From Photorhabdus cinerea (lineage in GTDB: Bacteria > Pseudomonadota > Gammaproteobacteria > Enterobacterales > Enterobacteriaceae), in assembly GCF_011189575.1 (NCBI RefSeq), contig NZ_PUJW01000010.1, forward strand, positions 124,001-188,000: DNA of 64,000 bases, in the 5' to 3' direction. The notes beneath the pieces were generated by a model. It saw only the letters and a program-made list of their open reading frames with translations. It ran no database searches and was not told the DNA's origin. Shown in pieces: positions 13,806 through 24,199 of the stretch; the first letter of the stretch is position 1, and each line of letters opens with the position of its first letter. The position numbers and the translations under genes were made by a program.

Positions 13806-13977
13806 TTGATTCTCCTTCAATTGATTTGGCTGGAGAGGTTGTATCCTGAATAAATCATATCAACAAGATCCAAGGGACAACCAGATTAGCATTTTTTTTC
13901 AGTTTATAGAGATTAATGATTGGGGTCATACCTATCATTTTCAATCCTATGAAGATCTTAGGGATTAGGAATACAAT

Positions 13978-13993
13978 TGTGATTTACATCACA
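13978..13993. promoter_or_regulatory. CRP operator upstream of aspA
   Basis: TGTGA-TTTACA-TCACA is a perfect match to the two CRP half-sites. It lies 194 bp before the aspA start. Catabolite control of aspartase is known in E. coli, where FNR also contributes. The exact promoter was not located. Confidence 0.8.
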
Positions 13994-14186
13994 TATATAG
14001 AATCATGTTCAGCAAATTACCACTATAAAGTGATCCAGATTCAATGCATTTATTGCTAACCAGCATATGATCACGCCAGCAATCTGGTGATGAAGAATTC
14101 ATATCACAACTATTGCTGTTGGCAACATAATTATTTAACAAACGCATAATTAGACAGTAAAAACGTCATCTAATAAGAAGGTTCTC

Positions 14187-15611
14187 ATGTCAAACAACAT
14201 TCGTATCGAAGAAGACCTGTTAGGTAAACGAGAAGTCCCTGCTGAAGCCTATTACGGTGTTCATACCTTACGTGCGATTGAAAACTTCTACATCAGTAAC
14301 AACACTATTAATGATGTACCAGAATTTATCCGTGGCATGGTGATGGTAAAAAAAGCGGCGGCTTTAGCTAACAAAGAATTGCAAACCATCCCCAAAAAAA
14401 TTGCCGATATCATTGTCAAAGCATGTGATGAAGTGCTCAATGCGGGTAAATGCATGGACCAGTTCCCGGTTGATGTGTTTCAGGGTGGTGCAGGTACTTC
14501 ACTCAACATGAACACTAACGAGGTTCTGGCAAACATCGGCCTGGAACTGTTAGGCCACAAAAAGGGTGAATATGAATACCTCAACCCAAATGACCATCTG
14601 AATAAAAGTCAGTCAACTAACGATGCCTACCCAACCGGTTTTCGTATTGCTGTTTATAACTCGATCCTGAAACTGATTGAGTCTCTTGAACTGCTCATCG
14701 CTGGCTTCGATAAAAAAGCCAAAGAATTTGATGACATTCTGAAAATGGGTCGTACCCAGTTGCAGGATGCTGTACCTATGACGCTGGGACAAGAATTCAA
14801 CGCATTCTCCATCCTGCTGAAAGAAGAAGTTAAAAACCTGAGCCGGACTTCTCAACTGTTGTTAGAAGTTAACCTTGGTGCTACCGCTATCGGTACTGGT
14901 CTTAACACTGCACCAGGCTATCAGAAACTGGCAGTTGAAAAACTGGCTGAAGTCTCCGGGCTGCCTTGCATACCCGCTGAAGATCTGATTGAAGCAACCT
15001 CTGACTGTGGTGCTTATGTTATGGTCCACGGCGCTCTGAAGCGCCTGGCGGTTAAACTGTCTAAAATTTGTAATGACCTGCGTTTGCTCTCTTCCGGCCC
15101 TCGTACTGGCCTGAACGAAATCAACTTGCCAGAATTGCAGGCCGGTTCTTCTATCATGCCAGCAAAAGTTAACCCTGTTATTCCAGAAGTTGTGAATCAA
15201 GTTTGCTTTAAAGTCATTGGTAACGATATTTGTGTCACTATGGCATCTGAAGCAGGCCAGTTACAGTTAAACGTGATGGAGCCTGCTATTGGTCAGGCCA
15301 TGTTTGAATCTATCTCCCTGCTAAGCAATGCCTGCCGTAACCTAGTAAAAAAATGCGTTAGTGGTATTACAGCTAACAAAGAAGTTTGCGAAAACTTCGT
15401 ATTCAACTCAATCGGTATCGTCACTTATCTGAACCCATTCATCGGTCACCACAATGGTGACATCGTCGGTAAGATCTGTGCTGAAACCGGTAAGAGTGTT
15501 CGTGACGTCGTACTAGAACGTGGTTTACTGACTGAAACTGAGTTGGATGATATCTTTTCTGTAGAGAACCTGAAACGCCCTGCTTATAAAGCAAAACGTT
15601 TTGACGATTAA
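14187..15611 (+). CDS. aspA: Aspartate ammonia-lyase
   Basis: 474-residue fumarase/aspartase superfamily enzyme that deaminates L-aspartate to fumarate and ammonia; with DcuA it feeds fumarate metabolism. The signature loop [11 protein letters not shown] carries the catalytic Ser and the family motif. The start has an AGAAGG site. Length is close to E. coli AspA (478). It is transcribed toward dcuA, but the intergenic region has been rebuilt by a partial duplication (see the pseudogenes at 15.75-17.1 kb). Confidence 0.98.
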   Translation: MSNNIRIEEDLLGKREVPAEAYYGVHTLRAIENFYISNNTINDVPEFIRGMVMVKKAAALANKELQTIPKKIADIIVKACDEVLNAGKCMDQFPVDVFQGGAGTSLNMNTNEVLANIGLELLGHKKGEYEYLNPNDHLNKSQSTNDAYPTGFRIAVYNSILKLIESLELLIAGFDKKAKEFDDILKMGRTQLQDAVPMTLGQEFNAFSILLKEEVKNLSRTSQLLLEVNLGATAIGTGLNTAPGYQKLAVEKLAEVSGLPCIPAEDLIEATSDCGAYVMVHGALKRLAVKLSKICNDLRLLSSGPRTGLNEINLPELQAGSSIMPAKVNPVIPEVVNQVCFKVIGNDICVTMASEAGQLQLNVMEPAIGQAMFESISLLSNACRNLVKKCVSGITANKEVCENFVFNSIGIVTYLNPFIGHHNGDIVGKICAETGKSVRDVVLERGLLTETELDDIFSVENLKRPAYKAKRFDD

Positions 15612-15647
15612 TTTGTTAAATATAGTAAAAAAATAGTTCTTAGCAAT

Positions 15648-15684
15648 AAGGCACGCAACTCCAACTAGATAGCGTGCCTTTTTA
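15648..15684 (+). terminator. aspA terminator
   Basis: AAGGCACGC and GCGTGCCTT pair and are followed by a TTTT run. An almost identical hairpin recurs at 17140-17175, part of the duplicated segment. Confidence 0.88.
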
Positions 15685-15752
15685 CTTCCCTACATATACA
15701 AATTATTAATCTAATATTTTCAGTTTCTTAATTATTTCAAAGAGTCAGTATT

Positions 15753-15858
15753 TTGTTAGCCGTAGAATTGATTATCGTTCTGGTGCTGTCAGTAATTAAC
15801 GTTAAGCCACGGCACATTCCATTTGATATTATTTCCGTCATTACGGCGGAGGTTCGGC
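15753..15858 (+). pseudogene. Truncated 5' copy of dcuA
   Basis: This stretch repeats the start of dcuA (17245 onward) with point differences: the ATG has become TTG, and a 69-bp in-frame segment is missing exactly between two GTTCTG direct repeats (17269 and 17338 in the intact gene). Similarity is lost after about 15858. The duplicated block also includes the preceding terminator and leader (15640-15750 versus 17130-17244). It cannot encode a transporter. Confidence 0.85.
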
Positions 15859-16146
15859 ATAACTTTATTTAATTATAAAAAAGACATCTTTTTCATTGCC
15901 AATAACAATTTATTTTTTAAATCAAATTGTTTTTTTATTTTCCTAACTAATCAGAATATTATTACTCCAAAAGGTTATATAAAATAAGACAAGTCTGAAA
16001 ATTAATTTTAATTAAAATATCTATTTTGTAATTTTATTGTTAAATACAAGCAGTTAAATAACAAAATTAAAACATATCAAATCATGCTGTAGTCTGAGGT
16101 TATTGCATTAAATAAACATCTATGAGAGTTTATTTATCATTCGATA

Positions 16147-16273
16147 TATACCCTTCATCTTTCAAGTTGCTGCTTTGTTGGCTGCTTTCACTTACCCCAG
16201 TCACATCGTTATCTATGCTCCTGGGGAGGCGTTCACTTGCCGCCGCGCTGCAATTTGAAATCTATTGGGTATA
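16147..16273. repeat. ERIC element (copy 1)
   Basis: A 127-bp imperfect palindrome beginning TATACCC and ending GGGTATA, with the internal TTTCAAGTTGC and ACTTACCCCAGTCAC segments typical of enterobacterial ERIC sequences. The length is exactly that of the canonical ERIC. A second copy lies at 41037-41163. Confidence 0.92.
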
Positions 16274-16313
16274 ATGTGAGTTTTGAATATCACCACTCCT
16301 CTTAGTCGAATCC

Positions 16314-16754
16314 GCCTTACCCATTATTTACGCAGCCATATTAGGAATTATATTAAAAAGTAGTAGCACAACACTACATCCAATATTGGTATCTACACTA
16401 GATAACTTTAAAGGCGCTTATAGTATTCCAGGCATGATAGTGATTGGAATAACCCTATCTTCTTTTTGTAAAATGAAAATTGATTGGAAATTTTCTTTTT
16501 TTGCGTTGTTATGGAAACACCTTATTTATCCTATTTTTGGGCTATTCTTTTTTCATTATATAGCTAATACTCCCCATGATGTATTGGTTGTTATCACTCT
16601 CATGCTGTCCACTCCTATGGCCGGTAATGTAGTCGTTATCGCAAACAATCTAAATGTCCATCCTGAAAAAGCAGCTCTTTCAGTGATGTTAAGCACAGCG
16701 CTTGCTATTGTTACTGTGCCCCTTGCAATAGTTATGATTAGCCAGGGAACATAA
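16314..16754 (+). pseudogene. AEC-family transporter, 5'-truncated
   Basis: About 146 residues readable in one frame, covering the C-terminal half of an auxin-efflux-carrier (AEC) family permease: membrane segments separated by short polar loops, with typical stretches LSTPMAGNVVVIANN and HPEKAALSVMLST. Intact members are about 300-320 residues, so roughly the first half is missing. The ERIC element at 16147-16273 lies just before the truncation. AEC carriers often transport malate or other dicarboxylates, which fits a neighbour of aspA and dcuA. Confidence 0.75.
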
Positions 16755-16977
16755 AAATTACTGATAATAGCAATGGCTGGTAACGACCCAAATTTATTGA
16801 TAACGATGGATGACCAAATACCAGCCAATAATGCTGTCGTAAATTTCTTCTAATTTTGAAAAGTAAATCATTCTTCAAAGCCATTTCAGGTACATTCATA
16901 GATTCAGATTATATCGTGCAATTCATTGTGAGTGTTTCTATAATAATGAGACTAATTTATTGAAACATTTGCGTTAA

Positions 16978-17103
16978 GGTTGGTAAAAATGCAAGAAAAA
17001 TTGTGCCAGGACATAGTTTACTAAGTGAAGCTCAGTTAAATTATCTCTTTTCATAGAAAATCTGAAGCAATTAGCGTATAAAGCGAAACGTTTTTATGAC
17101 TAA
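16978..17103 (+). pseudogene. 3' remnant of an aspA copy
   Basis: The sequence reads GKNARKIV...SLLSEAQLNYLFS, then a stop, then frame-shifted ENLKQLAYKAKR. This aligns with the end of AspA (GKSVRDVV...[29 protein letters not shown]). Several stops and a frameshift are present. It is followed by a copy of the aspA terminator. With the dcuA fragment upstream it shows that an aspA-dcuA unit was once duplicated here. Confidence 0.8.
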
Positions 17104-17139
17104 TAAAATGTTCATAATAATAAATAGGTCTTAATAATT

Positions 17140-17175
17140 AAGGCACGCAACTCCAACTGGATAGCGTGCCTTTTT
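17140..17175 (+). terminator. Terminator before dcuA (duplicate of the aspA terminator)
   Basis: AAGGCACGC pairs with GCGTGCCTT, followed by TTTTT. Nearly the same sequence as 15648-15684. Confidence 0.85.
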
Positions 17176-17244
17176 ACTTCCCTACACACACAAAGTATTA
17201 ACCTAAAATTTTCAAATTTTTAATTATCTTAAGGAGTAAATATT

Positions 17245-18546
17245 ATGTTAGCCGTAGAATTGATTATCGTTCTGCTGGCCATCTTCCTGGGTGCAAGATT
17301 AGGGGGGATCGGCATTGGGTTTGCCGGTGGTCTTGGCGTTCTGGTGCTGTCAGCAATTGGTGTTAAACCAGGGCATATTCCATTTGATGTTATTTCCATC
17401 ATTATGGCGGTTATCGCCGCAATCTCTGCAATGCAAGTTGCTGGTGGTCTGGATTATCTGGTTCAACAAACCGAAAAACTTCTACGTAAGAATCCAAAGT
17501 ACATCACTATCCTTGCCCCTATTGTTACCTATTTCCTGACGCTGTTTGCTGGTACAGGTAATATCTCTCTGTCAGCACTGCCTGTTATTGCTGAAGTTGC
17601 AAAAGAGCAAGGTATTAAACCATGCCGTCCACTTTCCACCGCGGTTGTGGCAGCCCAAATTGGTATTACCGCCTCTCCCATCTCCGCGGCAGTCGTCTAT
17701 ATGTCTTCTCTGATGGAAGGCCACGGTGTCAGCTATATCCACCTGCTGATGGTTCTGTTACCATCCACTTTCGCTGCTATCGTTTTGATGTCCTTTATTA
17801 TCTCTTGGGTATTTAATTCCAAACTATCTGATGACCCTGTTTATCTGAAACGCCTGGGAGAAAACCTAGTGACTCTGCGCGGCAGCAAACAGATTGAAAT
17901 TAAACCAAGGGCTAAAGCTTCCGTTCTGTTGTTCCTGTCAGGTGTTATCGGTGTTGTTATTTACGCTATCGTCAACAGCCCAAGTATTGGCCTGGTTGAA
18001 ATACCTCTGATGAGTACCACCAGCGCCATTCTGATTATCATGCTGAGTGTAGCAACTATCACTACCATGTTCTGTTCAGTTGATACTGATGCCATTCTCA
18101 ATTCCAGCACTTTTAAAGCAGGTATGAGCGCATGTATCTGTATTCTGGGTGTTGCATGGCTAGGTGATACTTTTGTACAAGCAAATATTGATTGGATTAA
18201 AGACACAGCTGGCGGCTTAATCCAATCTCAGCCTTGGTTATTAGCAGTCATCTTCTTCTTCTGTTCTGCCCTGCTCTATTCCCAAGCAGCAACAGCAAAA
18301 GCACTGATGCCGATGGCGCTGGCTCTGAACGTTACACCACTGACCGCAATCGCCTCTTTCTCTGCGGTTTCCGGGTTGTTCATTTTGCCTACTTATCCAA
18401 CGCTGGTTGCTGCAGTTCAGATGGATGACACCGGAACTACCCGTATCGGCCGTTTCGTATTTAACCATCCGTTCTTTATCCCTGGCACCATTGGGGTCGC
18501 TCTGGCGGTTGCCTTCGGCTTCTTGTTCGGCAGTATAATCCTCTAA
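17245..18546 (+). CDS. dcuA: Anaerobic C4-dicarboxylate transporter DcuA
   Basis: 433-residue inner-membrane antiporter of the Dcu family that exchanges aspartate, fumarate, malate and succinate. About ten hydrophobic segments are visible. The start follows TTAAGGAGTAAATATT. Sequence and length match enterobacterial DcuA (433). It supplies the substrate for aspartase and normally follows aspA directly, as it did before the duplication scar upstream. Confidence 0.97.
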   Translation: MLAVELIIVLLAIFLGARLGGIGIGFAGGLGVLVLSAIGVKPGHIPFDVISIIMAVIAAISAMQVAGGLDYLVQQTEKLLRKNPKYITILAPIVTYFLTLFAGTGNISLSALPVIAEVAKEQGIKPCRPLSTAVVAAQIGITASPISAAVVYMSSLMEGHGVSYIHLLMVLLPSTFAAIVLMSFIISWVFNSKLSDDPVYLKRLGENLVTLRGSKQIEIKPRAKASVLLFLSGVIGVVIYAIVNSPSIGLVEIPLMSTTSAILIIMLSVATITTMFCSVDTDAILNSSTFKAGMSACICILGVAWLGDTFVQANIDWIKDTAGGLIQSQPWLLAVIFFFCSALLYSQAATAKALMPMALALNVTPLTAIASFSAVSGLFILPTYPTLVAAVQMDDTGTTRIGRFVFNHPFFIPGTIGVALAVAFGFLFGSIIL

Positions 18547-18568
18547 TTTTGCTAATAACAGCTTAATT

Positions 18569-18595
18569 CAGGGACGTACACCGTCCCTGGAATTT
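18569..18595 (+). terminator. dcuA terminator
   Basis: CAGGGACG and CGTCCCTG pair around TACAC, followed by GAATTTTCC. The stem is strong and the T tract moderate. Confidence 0.75.
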
Positions 18596-18726
18596 TCCGC
18601 TAAAAGATATTTTTTCTCTGCAAGTCTTTAATTATTGTTTTAATCTTAACCAGAACACTTTCTGGTCTGACAGCCATCAGTTATAGTGCTAAATCTGTTT
18701 CATTCCATTAGCGATCGTTACCTTAT

Positions 18727-20454
18727 ATGATTAAACATACTTTTATGCTGTTTTTGCTATTTTGCAGCACCCTCTTTACACCATTGACAGTCAATGCGTT
18801 GTTTGAACAACCGGGGCAAAACCTGTATTTGCCGGCAGATCAAGCCTTCATGTTTGATTTTCAACAAAAAGGCGACAAACTAACATTAAACTGGCAAATC
18901 AAACCGGGCTATTACCTTTACCGCAAACAATTTCGTATCGAGCCACAACAAGCCACACTAGGTAAAATCACACTGCCACAAGGTACCGCTCATCAAGATG
19001 AATTCTTTGGCGAAACCGAAGTTTATTTCCAGCAATTGACTATCAATGTTCCTATTACAGAAGCAAATGATAAATCCAATATTGTTGTCACTTATCAAGG
19101 CTGCGCGGCAGCGGGATACTGCTATCCACCTGAAACCCGTCTTGTTCCATTGAATGCAGTTATTCCATCAGAAACAACCAACGTAATACAAACTGAACCT
19201 GTTCAGAAAACACCAGAAAGCACATCAAATGATCAAAAAAATTTACCTTTTTCACCACTTTGGGCCATTTTGATTGGTATCGGTATCGCCTTTACACCTT
19301 GTGTACTACCAATGTACCCGTTAATCTCCAGCATTATTCTTGGCAGCCAGCGCCCTAAAAACCTGAAACAGATCTTTTGGTTAGCACTAAGCTATGTTCA
19401 AGGAATGGCAATCACTTACACCTTGCTTGGGTTGATTGTAGCGGCAGCGGGTCTACAGTTTCAGGCTGCACTACAACATCCATATGTACTAATAGGTTTG
19501 TCAGTATTGTTTATTCTACTGGCACTATCGATGTTCGGCCTTTATTCTCTGCAACTGCCTTCCTCTGTTCAGACCCGCCTGGTCAACTGGAGTAATCAGC
19601 AAAAAAGCGGCTCATTCTTCGGTGTCTTCGCGATGGGTGCGTTAGCAGGACTAATTTGTTCTCCTTGTACTACCGCTCCTTTAAGCGCCATTCTGCTCTA
19701 CATTGCTCAAAGTGGTAATACAGTGGCAGGTGGCATAACCCTTTACCTCTATGCTTTAGGAATGGGATTACCGCTCATTGCTGTCACTATGTTTGGTCAT
19801 AAACTTCTACCGCGCAGCGGTCCTTGGATGCAGTATGTCAAAGAAGCTTTTGGCTTCATTATTCTTGCGTTGCCTGTTTTCCTATTGGAAAGAGTTATCG
19901 GGGATACATGGGGAATACGGTTATGGAGCCTGCTGGCAATCAGCTTCCTGGGATGGGGATTTGCTCTGACACTCAGAAGTCAAAATGGCTGGATCAGAGT
20001 CATGCAACTGATATTATTAGTTCTAATGCTGATAGCTAGCCGCCCCTTGCAAGATTGGTTTTGGAATACATCGGTTACACAACAGCCGCAACATAGCCTC
20101 AATTTCCACCAGATAAATAATTGGCAAGAATTCGAACATATAATGGCACAAAACAGCCATAAAACCGTTATGCTTGATTTTTATGCTGACTGGTGTGTCG
20201 CCTGTAAGGAGTTTGAAAAATATACTTTCAGCGATCCTCAAGTTCAATCACAACTAAGTGATGCCCTACTGTTACAGGCTAATGTCACGCATAACAGCCC
20301 GCAACAAAAACAACTATTGGAAACATTTAGTGTACGAGGATTACCCACTATTCTATTTTTTGACTCTCAGGGAAAAGAGATCCCTGATTCACGGATAAAC
20401 GGCTTTATGAATGCAACCCGCTTTAATGAGCATTTGCAGCATCTACAAAAATGA
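18727..20454 (+). CDS. dsbD: Thiol:disulfide interchange protein DsbD
   Basis: 575-residue inner-membrane reductase that carries electrons from cytoplasmic thioredoxin to periplasmic DsbC, DsbG and CcmG. Signal peptide (cleavage near VNA), then the periplasmic alpha domain with Cys126 and Cys132 (GCAAAGYC), a membrane domain with the CVLPMYP and ICSPCTTAP cysteine motifs, and a C-terminal thioredoxin-like domain with [10 protein letters not shown]. All six redox cysteines are in place. E. coli has cutA between dcuA and dsbD; it is absent here. yjdC follows after 16 bp, probably in the same transcript. Confidence 0.96.
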   Translation: MIKHTFMLFLLFCSTLFTPLTVNALFEQPGQNLYLPADQAFMFDFQQKGDKLTLNWQIKPGYYLYRKQFRIEPQQATLGKITLPQGTAHQDEFFGETEVYFQQLTINVPITEANDKSNIVVTYQGCAAAGYCYPPETRLVPLNAVIPSETTNVIQTEPVQKTPESTSNDQKNLPFSPLWAILIGIGIAFTPCVLPMYPLISSIILGSQRPKNLKQIFWLALSYVQGMAITYTLLGLIVAAAGLQFQAALQHPYVLIGLSVLFILLALSMFGLYSLQLPSSVQTRLVNWSNQQKSGSFFGVFAMGALAGLICSPCTTAPLSAILLYIAQSGNTVAGGITLYLYALGMGLPLIAVTMFGHKLLPRSGPWMQYVKEAFGFIILALPVFLLERVIGDTWGIRLWSLLAISFLGWGFALTLRSQNGWIRVMQLILLVLMLIASRPLQDWFWNTSVTQQPQHSLNFHQINNWQEFEHIMAQNSHKTVMLDFYADWCVACKEFEKYTFSDPQVQSQLSDALLLQANVTHNSPQQKQLLETFSVRGLPTILFFDSQGKEIPDSRINGFMNATRFNEHLQHLQK

Positions 20455-20470
20455 TCTGAAGGAGAACACC

Positions 20471-21043
20471 GTGCAACGAGAGCAAATTCTTAGTCATGTC
20501 TTAACTTTGCTGGAGCAACATGGCTTATCCGCCACCACTGAAACGCTTCTTGGTTCACTTAACATGGACATGGAGTATCTAAAGCAGTTCTGGCCCGATC
20601 AGGAAGCACTGATTTATGACTGCCTGCGTTATCACGGCCAACAAATCGAAGTTTGGCAACGACAAATGTTGCTGGATGAAATTCTGACACCAGAGCAAAA
20701 ACTGCTGGCTCGCTATACAACACTTGATGAAAAAGTAAAAGAGAAACGCTATCCGGGTTGTTTATTTATCACAGCCTGTAGTGCATTTCCTGAACCTGAC
20801 CACCCTATTCATCAATTAGCTGAATTGCAAAAACAAAGTTCATTCCGTTACACCACCGAGCTACTGTGTCAACTGGATATCGAAGATTGCGAACAAGTTG
20901 CCAAACAAATGGAACTCATTCTGGAGGGTTGCCTGAGTAAGCTATTGGTCAAACGGGATATTAATGATATCGCCACAGCAAAACTGCTGGCAGAAGATGT
21001 TTTGAATATTGCCCAATGCCGCAAAAACGGCGCATTAAGTTAA
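20471..21043 (+). CDS. yjdC: TetR-like transcriptional regulator YjdC
   Basis: 190-residue protein with an N-terminal TetR-type helix-turn-helix and a helical C-terminal domain, similar throughout to E. coli YjdC (conserved stretch KRYPGCLFI). The GTG at 20471 has a GGAGAACACC site and gives the family start MQREQIL. It directly follows dsbD and precedes tRNA-Phe, the standard enterobacterial order. Its targets are unknown. Confidence 0.88.
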   Translation: MQREQILSHVLTLLEQHGLSATTETLLGSLNMDMEYLKQFWPDQEALIYDCLRYHGQQIEVWQRQMLLDEILTPEQKLLARYTTLDEKVKEKRYPGCLFITACSAFPEPDHPIHQLAELQKQSSFRYTTELLCQLDIEDCEQVAKQMELILEGCLSKLLVKRDINDIATAKLLAEDVLNIAQCRKNGALS

Positions 21044-21132
21044 TAAAAATCAGCCTAAGATGAATAACCACACAAATGCCGGGCAAAAAGGAAGCAATCA
21101 ACCGACTTTTATCATTTTTTATCAGAAAGACA

Positions 21133-21161
21133 TTGACGACTTAGGCTGAATACGGTTTAAT
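21133..21161 (+). promoter_or_regulatory. tRNA-Phe promoter
   Basis: TTGACG, a 17-bp spacer and TTTAAT, followed by a GC-rich discriminator (GCGCCCCG) just before the tRNA. Such discriminators are typical of stringently controlled stable-RNA promoters. Confidence 0.75.
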
Positions 21162-21171
21162 GCGCCCCGTT

Positions 21172-21247
21172 GCCCGGATAGCTCAGTCGGTAGAGCAGAG
21201 GATTGAAAATCCTCGTGTCGGTGGTTCGATTCCGCCTCCGGGCACCA
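21172..21247 (+). tRNA. pheU: tRNA-Phe (anticodon GAA)
   Basis: 76-nt tRNA with encoded CCA. The acceptor stem GCCCGGA pairs with TCCGGGC, the anticodon loop reads TTGAAAA with GAA, and the T arm holds GGTTCGATTCC. In enterobacteria the pheU and pheV loci are well-known integration hotspots; here a 19-kb antibiotic-type cluster starts within 400 bp of its 3' end. The symbol follows the position next to yjdC. Confidence 0.97.
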
Positions 21248-21630
21248 ATTCAAAACGCGCTTGTTGGGAGATAAAAACTTAACAGGCGACCAATACAAGG
21301 ACCTAAATGCATCATTGCAGATAGAGTCTATATCACGTGGATTATGTTAAGTCATTACTCCTTTCTCCGAGCAAAATACTTAGAAGCCTCATCACAATTG
21401 CCAAGGCACTCTAAACAAAAATCAATTAATTAACTTAATATCTTATTGTTTATCGACCTATCAGATATACCTGTACCAGAACAACTTACCTCTTGATCAA
21501 TCCTCCTGATGTATCAAAAATAATCCTTGGGTATTTGCATAAGTTCAAAAAAATTTCCTACCTTGCAACTAATTCCCCCTTGCTTGTCAGTTCAAGATTG
21601 AAGACCCGTCACAGGAAGGACTTACACTGT
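21248..21630. other. Intergenic region between tRNA-Phe and the biosynthetic cluster
   Basis: About 380 bp with no gene that I can support. I looked for an integrase gene, a duplicate of the tRNA 3' end and a strong terminator for the converging minus-strand cluster, and saw none. Confidence 0.4.
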
Positions 21631-22419
21631 TTAACTGGAGGCAGAGCGATATCCACGCAACGCGCGCTTCCAGGCTAATCGGGCCACGACAAAAAAGAAG
21701 ACGGCTATTCCTAACGCTCCCATTGCTAAGGGGAGGGTCAGCATGCCCAACAGCGCCATAACAGGATAACTTGTCATTACACCAATAGGGATCAGAAAAC
21801 TAAAAACTATCCGCCAAGGAAAATCAAATAAATGAATAGGCCAACGTGCAAAACCGAGCAGTGAGGACAGTACATTGGTAAGATTTTGTATTCTTACTAA
21901 TGCAAAGGAGGCAGCAATAGCCAGTACAAACAGCGCGTAAGCGGTGGCAAGACCACCGAGTGACAAGATGATTGTCATGGTGATGTCAGTAAATGAAGGA
22001 TGAACATCAAGCTGTATAAAAGCGTAAATAGCCAGACCGAGCCCAAAGAGGAAATCAATACCTTTCCATAACCTGATATCAACCAGTGAGCAGAGAAAAA
22101 GCGAATCAATTGGCCGCATCAGAATATAATCAAATAGGCCAGTGCGAATCCCCGCAACAGCAGCCGCAAGACTGGGGGCAATTAAGCCCTCAACGACAGC
22201 ACATAGCATCATATACCAGCCCATCAATACCAGCATTTGTTCGAACGACCAGCCGGCTACAGTACCGCGTTCGGTAAATAGCACCAAAAGCGGTAATAGC
22301 TGTAGTGCCGCCATGATGAGAGAAAGCGCGCCATCAATCAGGAAATCCCAACGGTATTGCATAGATCGCTTCATACTTAAGATAAGCGCCATGCGAATGA
22401 CAGAAAGAGAATGAATCAT
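21631..22419 (-). CDS. ABC-2 type exporter permease, subunit 2
   Basis: 262-residue membrane protein with about six hydrophobic helices, of the ABC-2 permease group that pairs with a second permease and a NatA-like ATPase. The ATG at 22419 overlaps the stop of the upstream permease (TAATG); the longer frame from 22614 lies inside that gene and is rejected. It is the last gene of the 16-gene minus-strand cluster. With its two partners it is the only candidate here for exporting the cluster product, and so may also provide self-protection. Confidence 0.82.
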   Translation of the reverse strand: MIHSLSVIRMALILSMKRSMQYRWDFLIDGALSLIMAALQLLPLLVLFTERGTVAGWSFEQMLVLMGWYMMLCAVVEGLIAPSLAAAVAGIRTGLFDYILMRPIDSLFLCSLVDIRLWKGIDFLFGLGLAIYAFIQLDVHPSFTDITMTIILSLGGLATAYALFVLAIAASFALVRIQNLTNVLSSLLGFARWPIHLFDFPWRIVFSFLIPIGVMTSYPVMALLGMLTLPLAMGALGIAVFFFVVARLAWKRALRGYRSASS

Positions 22420-23192
22420 TATCCAAAAGCCAAATAACGGCGGACACCTTGCCGCCAAACAAAAAGCGCGGCAGCAAACAGCAAAGCTACCACCATGAAC
22501 TGCAAGGCTACCCATTGAGCAGCAACAAGCAAGGTATGCTTTCCGGTTAAAATTTCTACCGGCAACGCAATCACAAACCGGAATGGTAGCCAATTGGCGA
22601 TTCGCCCTGCCCATTCTGGCAAGAAGGCTAACGGAAACATATAACCTGACAGTACACTGCTAGCAGCAACATAAACTTTATGTACAACAAGTGAACGTTC
22701 GATCCAGAAGGTCAGGCTTCCAATCAGTAAGTGGATGGTTTGGTTGATAAGAAACCCACCCAATAACGCCAACACTAACAGGACAAGTTGTAGCAAACTG
22801 AACGATTGGTTATGTAAACTCATTGTCAACGCTAGTATCAAAATAGGTAAAGCGACGATCAAACTCAACCCCAGTTCCGCAAACGTAATTGCTAAGTAAT
22901 TGATGAAAGGATGAATTGGGCGCATTAACCAAAATGATAGCTCGCCGAGACGAATATTTTCATTAATTTCCCAGACACTGTTACAACTGGTTAATATGGT
23001 GGTGACAAGAACGGCAATATAGTAGAGATTGAAGTCCTCTAATGTGTAGCCTTGAAAAGACCCTTCCTGAGTTACAGAGCGCCAGAATACTAACATGATC
23101 AACGGCATGCTTAGTGTTACCAGCCAAAGTAGAAATTCGGCACGAAATGAGAAGGTTTCAAGTAATCGGACTTTTATAAGAGCGAAAATCAT
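22419..23192 (-). CDS. ABC-2 type exporter permease, subunit 1
   Basis: 257-residue integral membrane protein beginning MIFALIKVRLLETFSFRAEF, with about six transmembrane helices. Members of this family occur as two dissimilar permeases encoded beside one ATPase and act in drug or metabolite export. It overlaps the next permease by one base and starts 12 bp after the ATPase gene, so all three are translated together. Substrate unproven; by context, the aminoglycoside-like product. Confidence 0.82.
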   Translation of the reverse strand: MIFALIKVRLLETFSFRAEFLLWLVTLSMPLIMLVFWRSVTQEGSFQGYTLEDFNLYYIAVLVTTILTSCNSVWEINENIRLGELSFWLMRPIHPFINYLAITFAELGLSLIVALPILILALTMSLHNQSFSLLQLVLLVLALLGGFLINQTIHLLIGSLTFWIERSLVVHKVYVAASSVLSGYMFPLAFLPEWAGRIANWLPFRFVIALPVEILTGKHTLLVAAQWVALQFMVVALLFAAALFVWRQGVRRYLAFG

Positions 23193-23204
23193 GTTAGTGC
23201 GCCT

Positions 23205-24197
23205 CTATTGATCGGTAGATCTGCTTTGAATGGCATGACCAAAAATCTGGCGTAGTATCTCTTCTAGCGGTGGATCTTCTATGGTGAGATCAATCGCTAG
23301 TCGCTGCTCAACCAAAAAACGCACCACTTCAGGTACATGATCGCGGTGAATTCGAATCTGGGAGCGATCTCCTGTTTGTAAGATCGAAGTACCGAATCGC
23401 GAAAAATCGGGAATTTTCATCTGGCTATTCATTGAAAAAGCGATAATTTTCTCTGGTCGTTGTTTTGCCGTGAAGGTTCGCAGATCGCCGTCGTAGAAAA
23501 TAGTACCGTGATCAACAATGATGATACGTGAACAGATCACACGGACATCTTCCATATAGTGTGAAGTCAGTAAAATCGTTGCGCCATGACAGCGATTATA
23601 TTCAGCAACAAAGTCACGCAGGGCAGCTTGCATTGCCACATCAAGACCAATAGTCGGTTCATCTAGAAATAGCACTTTGGGCTGATGAATCAACGAAGCA
23701 GCAACTTCACACCTCATACGCTCGCCTAACGAGAGCTGACGGGTAGGCTTGGTCATAATCGAACCCAGCTGTAGTAGTTCGCTCAACTCACCCAGAGCAC
23801 GCCGATATACAGCTGAAGGAATGCGGAACAGCACCCGAATCATCTCAAAGGTATCAATCGGGGGAAGATCCCAGATCAACTGCCCCTTATTGCCCATAAC
23901 AAGACCTACACTATGTAAAAATGCTTTTTCACGCAGATGAGGAGAGTAACCCTCTACCGACAATAGGCCATTGCTAGGATGCAGTAACCCACTGAGTAGC
24001 TTTATCAATGTGGTCTTGCCTGCACCATTAGGGCCAAGTATTCCCACTCGTTCGCCATCATCTATCTGAAAACTGACTTTTTTTAGCGCGACTACTGTTT
24101 CATACTGCCGTCGCCACAGTGAACTTAGCGCTGAATGGAAGCTCTCATCACGCCGATGTACATGGTAGACTCTGGAAACTTCTTCTGCTCGAATCAT
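23205..24197 (-). CDS. ABC transporter ATP-binding protein
   Basis: 330-residue ATPase. Walker A GPNGAGKTT near residues 55-63, signature LSLGERMRCE, Walker B VLFLDEPTIGLD, and the H-loop in TILLTSHYMEDV. A C-terminal extension of about 90 residues follows the nucleotide-binding domain, as in NatA/DrrA-type exporters. The start codon is 2 bp past the stop of the GMC oxidoreductase gene. It pairs with the two ABC-2 permeases that follow, probably forming the product exporter. Confidence 0.9.
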   Translation of the reverse strand: MIRAEEVSRVYHVHRRDESFHSALSSLWRRQYETVVALKKVSFQIDDGERVGILGPNGAGKTTLIKLLSGLLHPSNGLLSVEGYSPHLREKAFLHSVGLVMGNKGQLIWDLPPIDTFEMIRVLFRIPSAVYRRALGELSELLQLGSIMTKPTRQLSLGERMRCEVAASLIHQPKVLFLDEPTIGLDVAMQAALRDFVAEYNRCHGATILLTSHYMEDVRVICSRIIIVDHGTIFYDGDLRTFTAKQRPEKIIAFSMNSQMKIPDFSRFGTSILQTGDRSQIRIHRDHVPEVVRFLVEQRLAIDLTIEDPPLEEILRQIFGHAIQSRSTDQ

Positions 24198-24199
24198 GT

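Noticed and set aside
21051..21148. CAGCCTAAG/CTTAGGCTG inverted repeat upstream of tRNA-Phe
   Set aside because: Arms are 80 bp apart, and the right arm lies inside the promoter spacer; too weak to call an operator or terminator.
21225..21247. Attachment-site duplication of the tRNA-Phe 3' end
   Set aside because: Scanned by eye for the 3' end sequence and its complement in the rest of the window; none found, so no att site is claimed.
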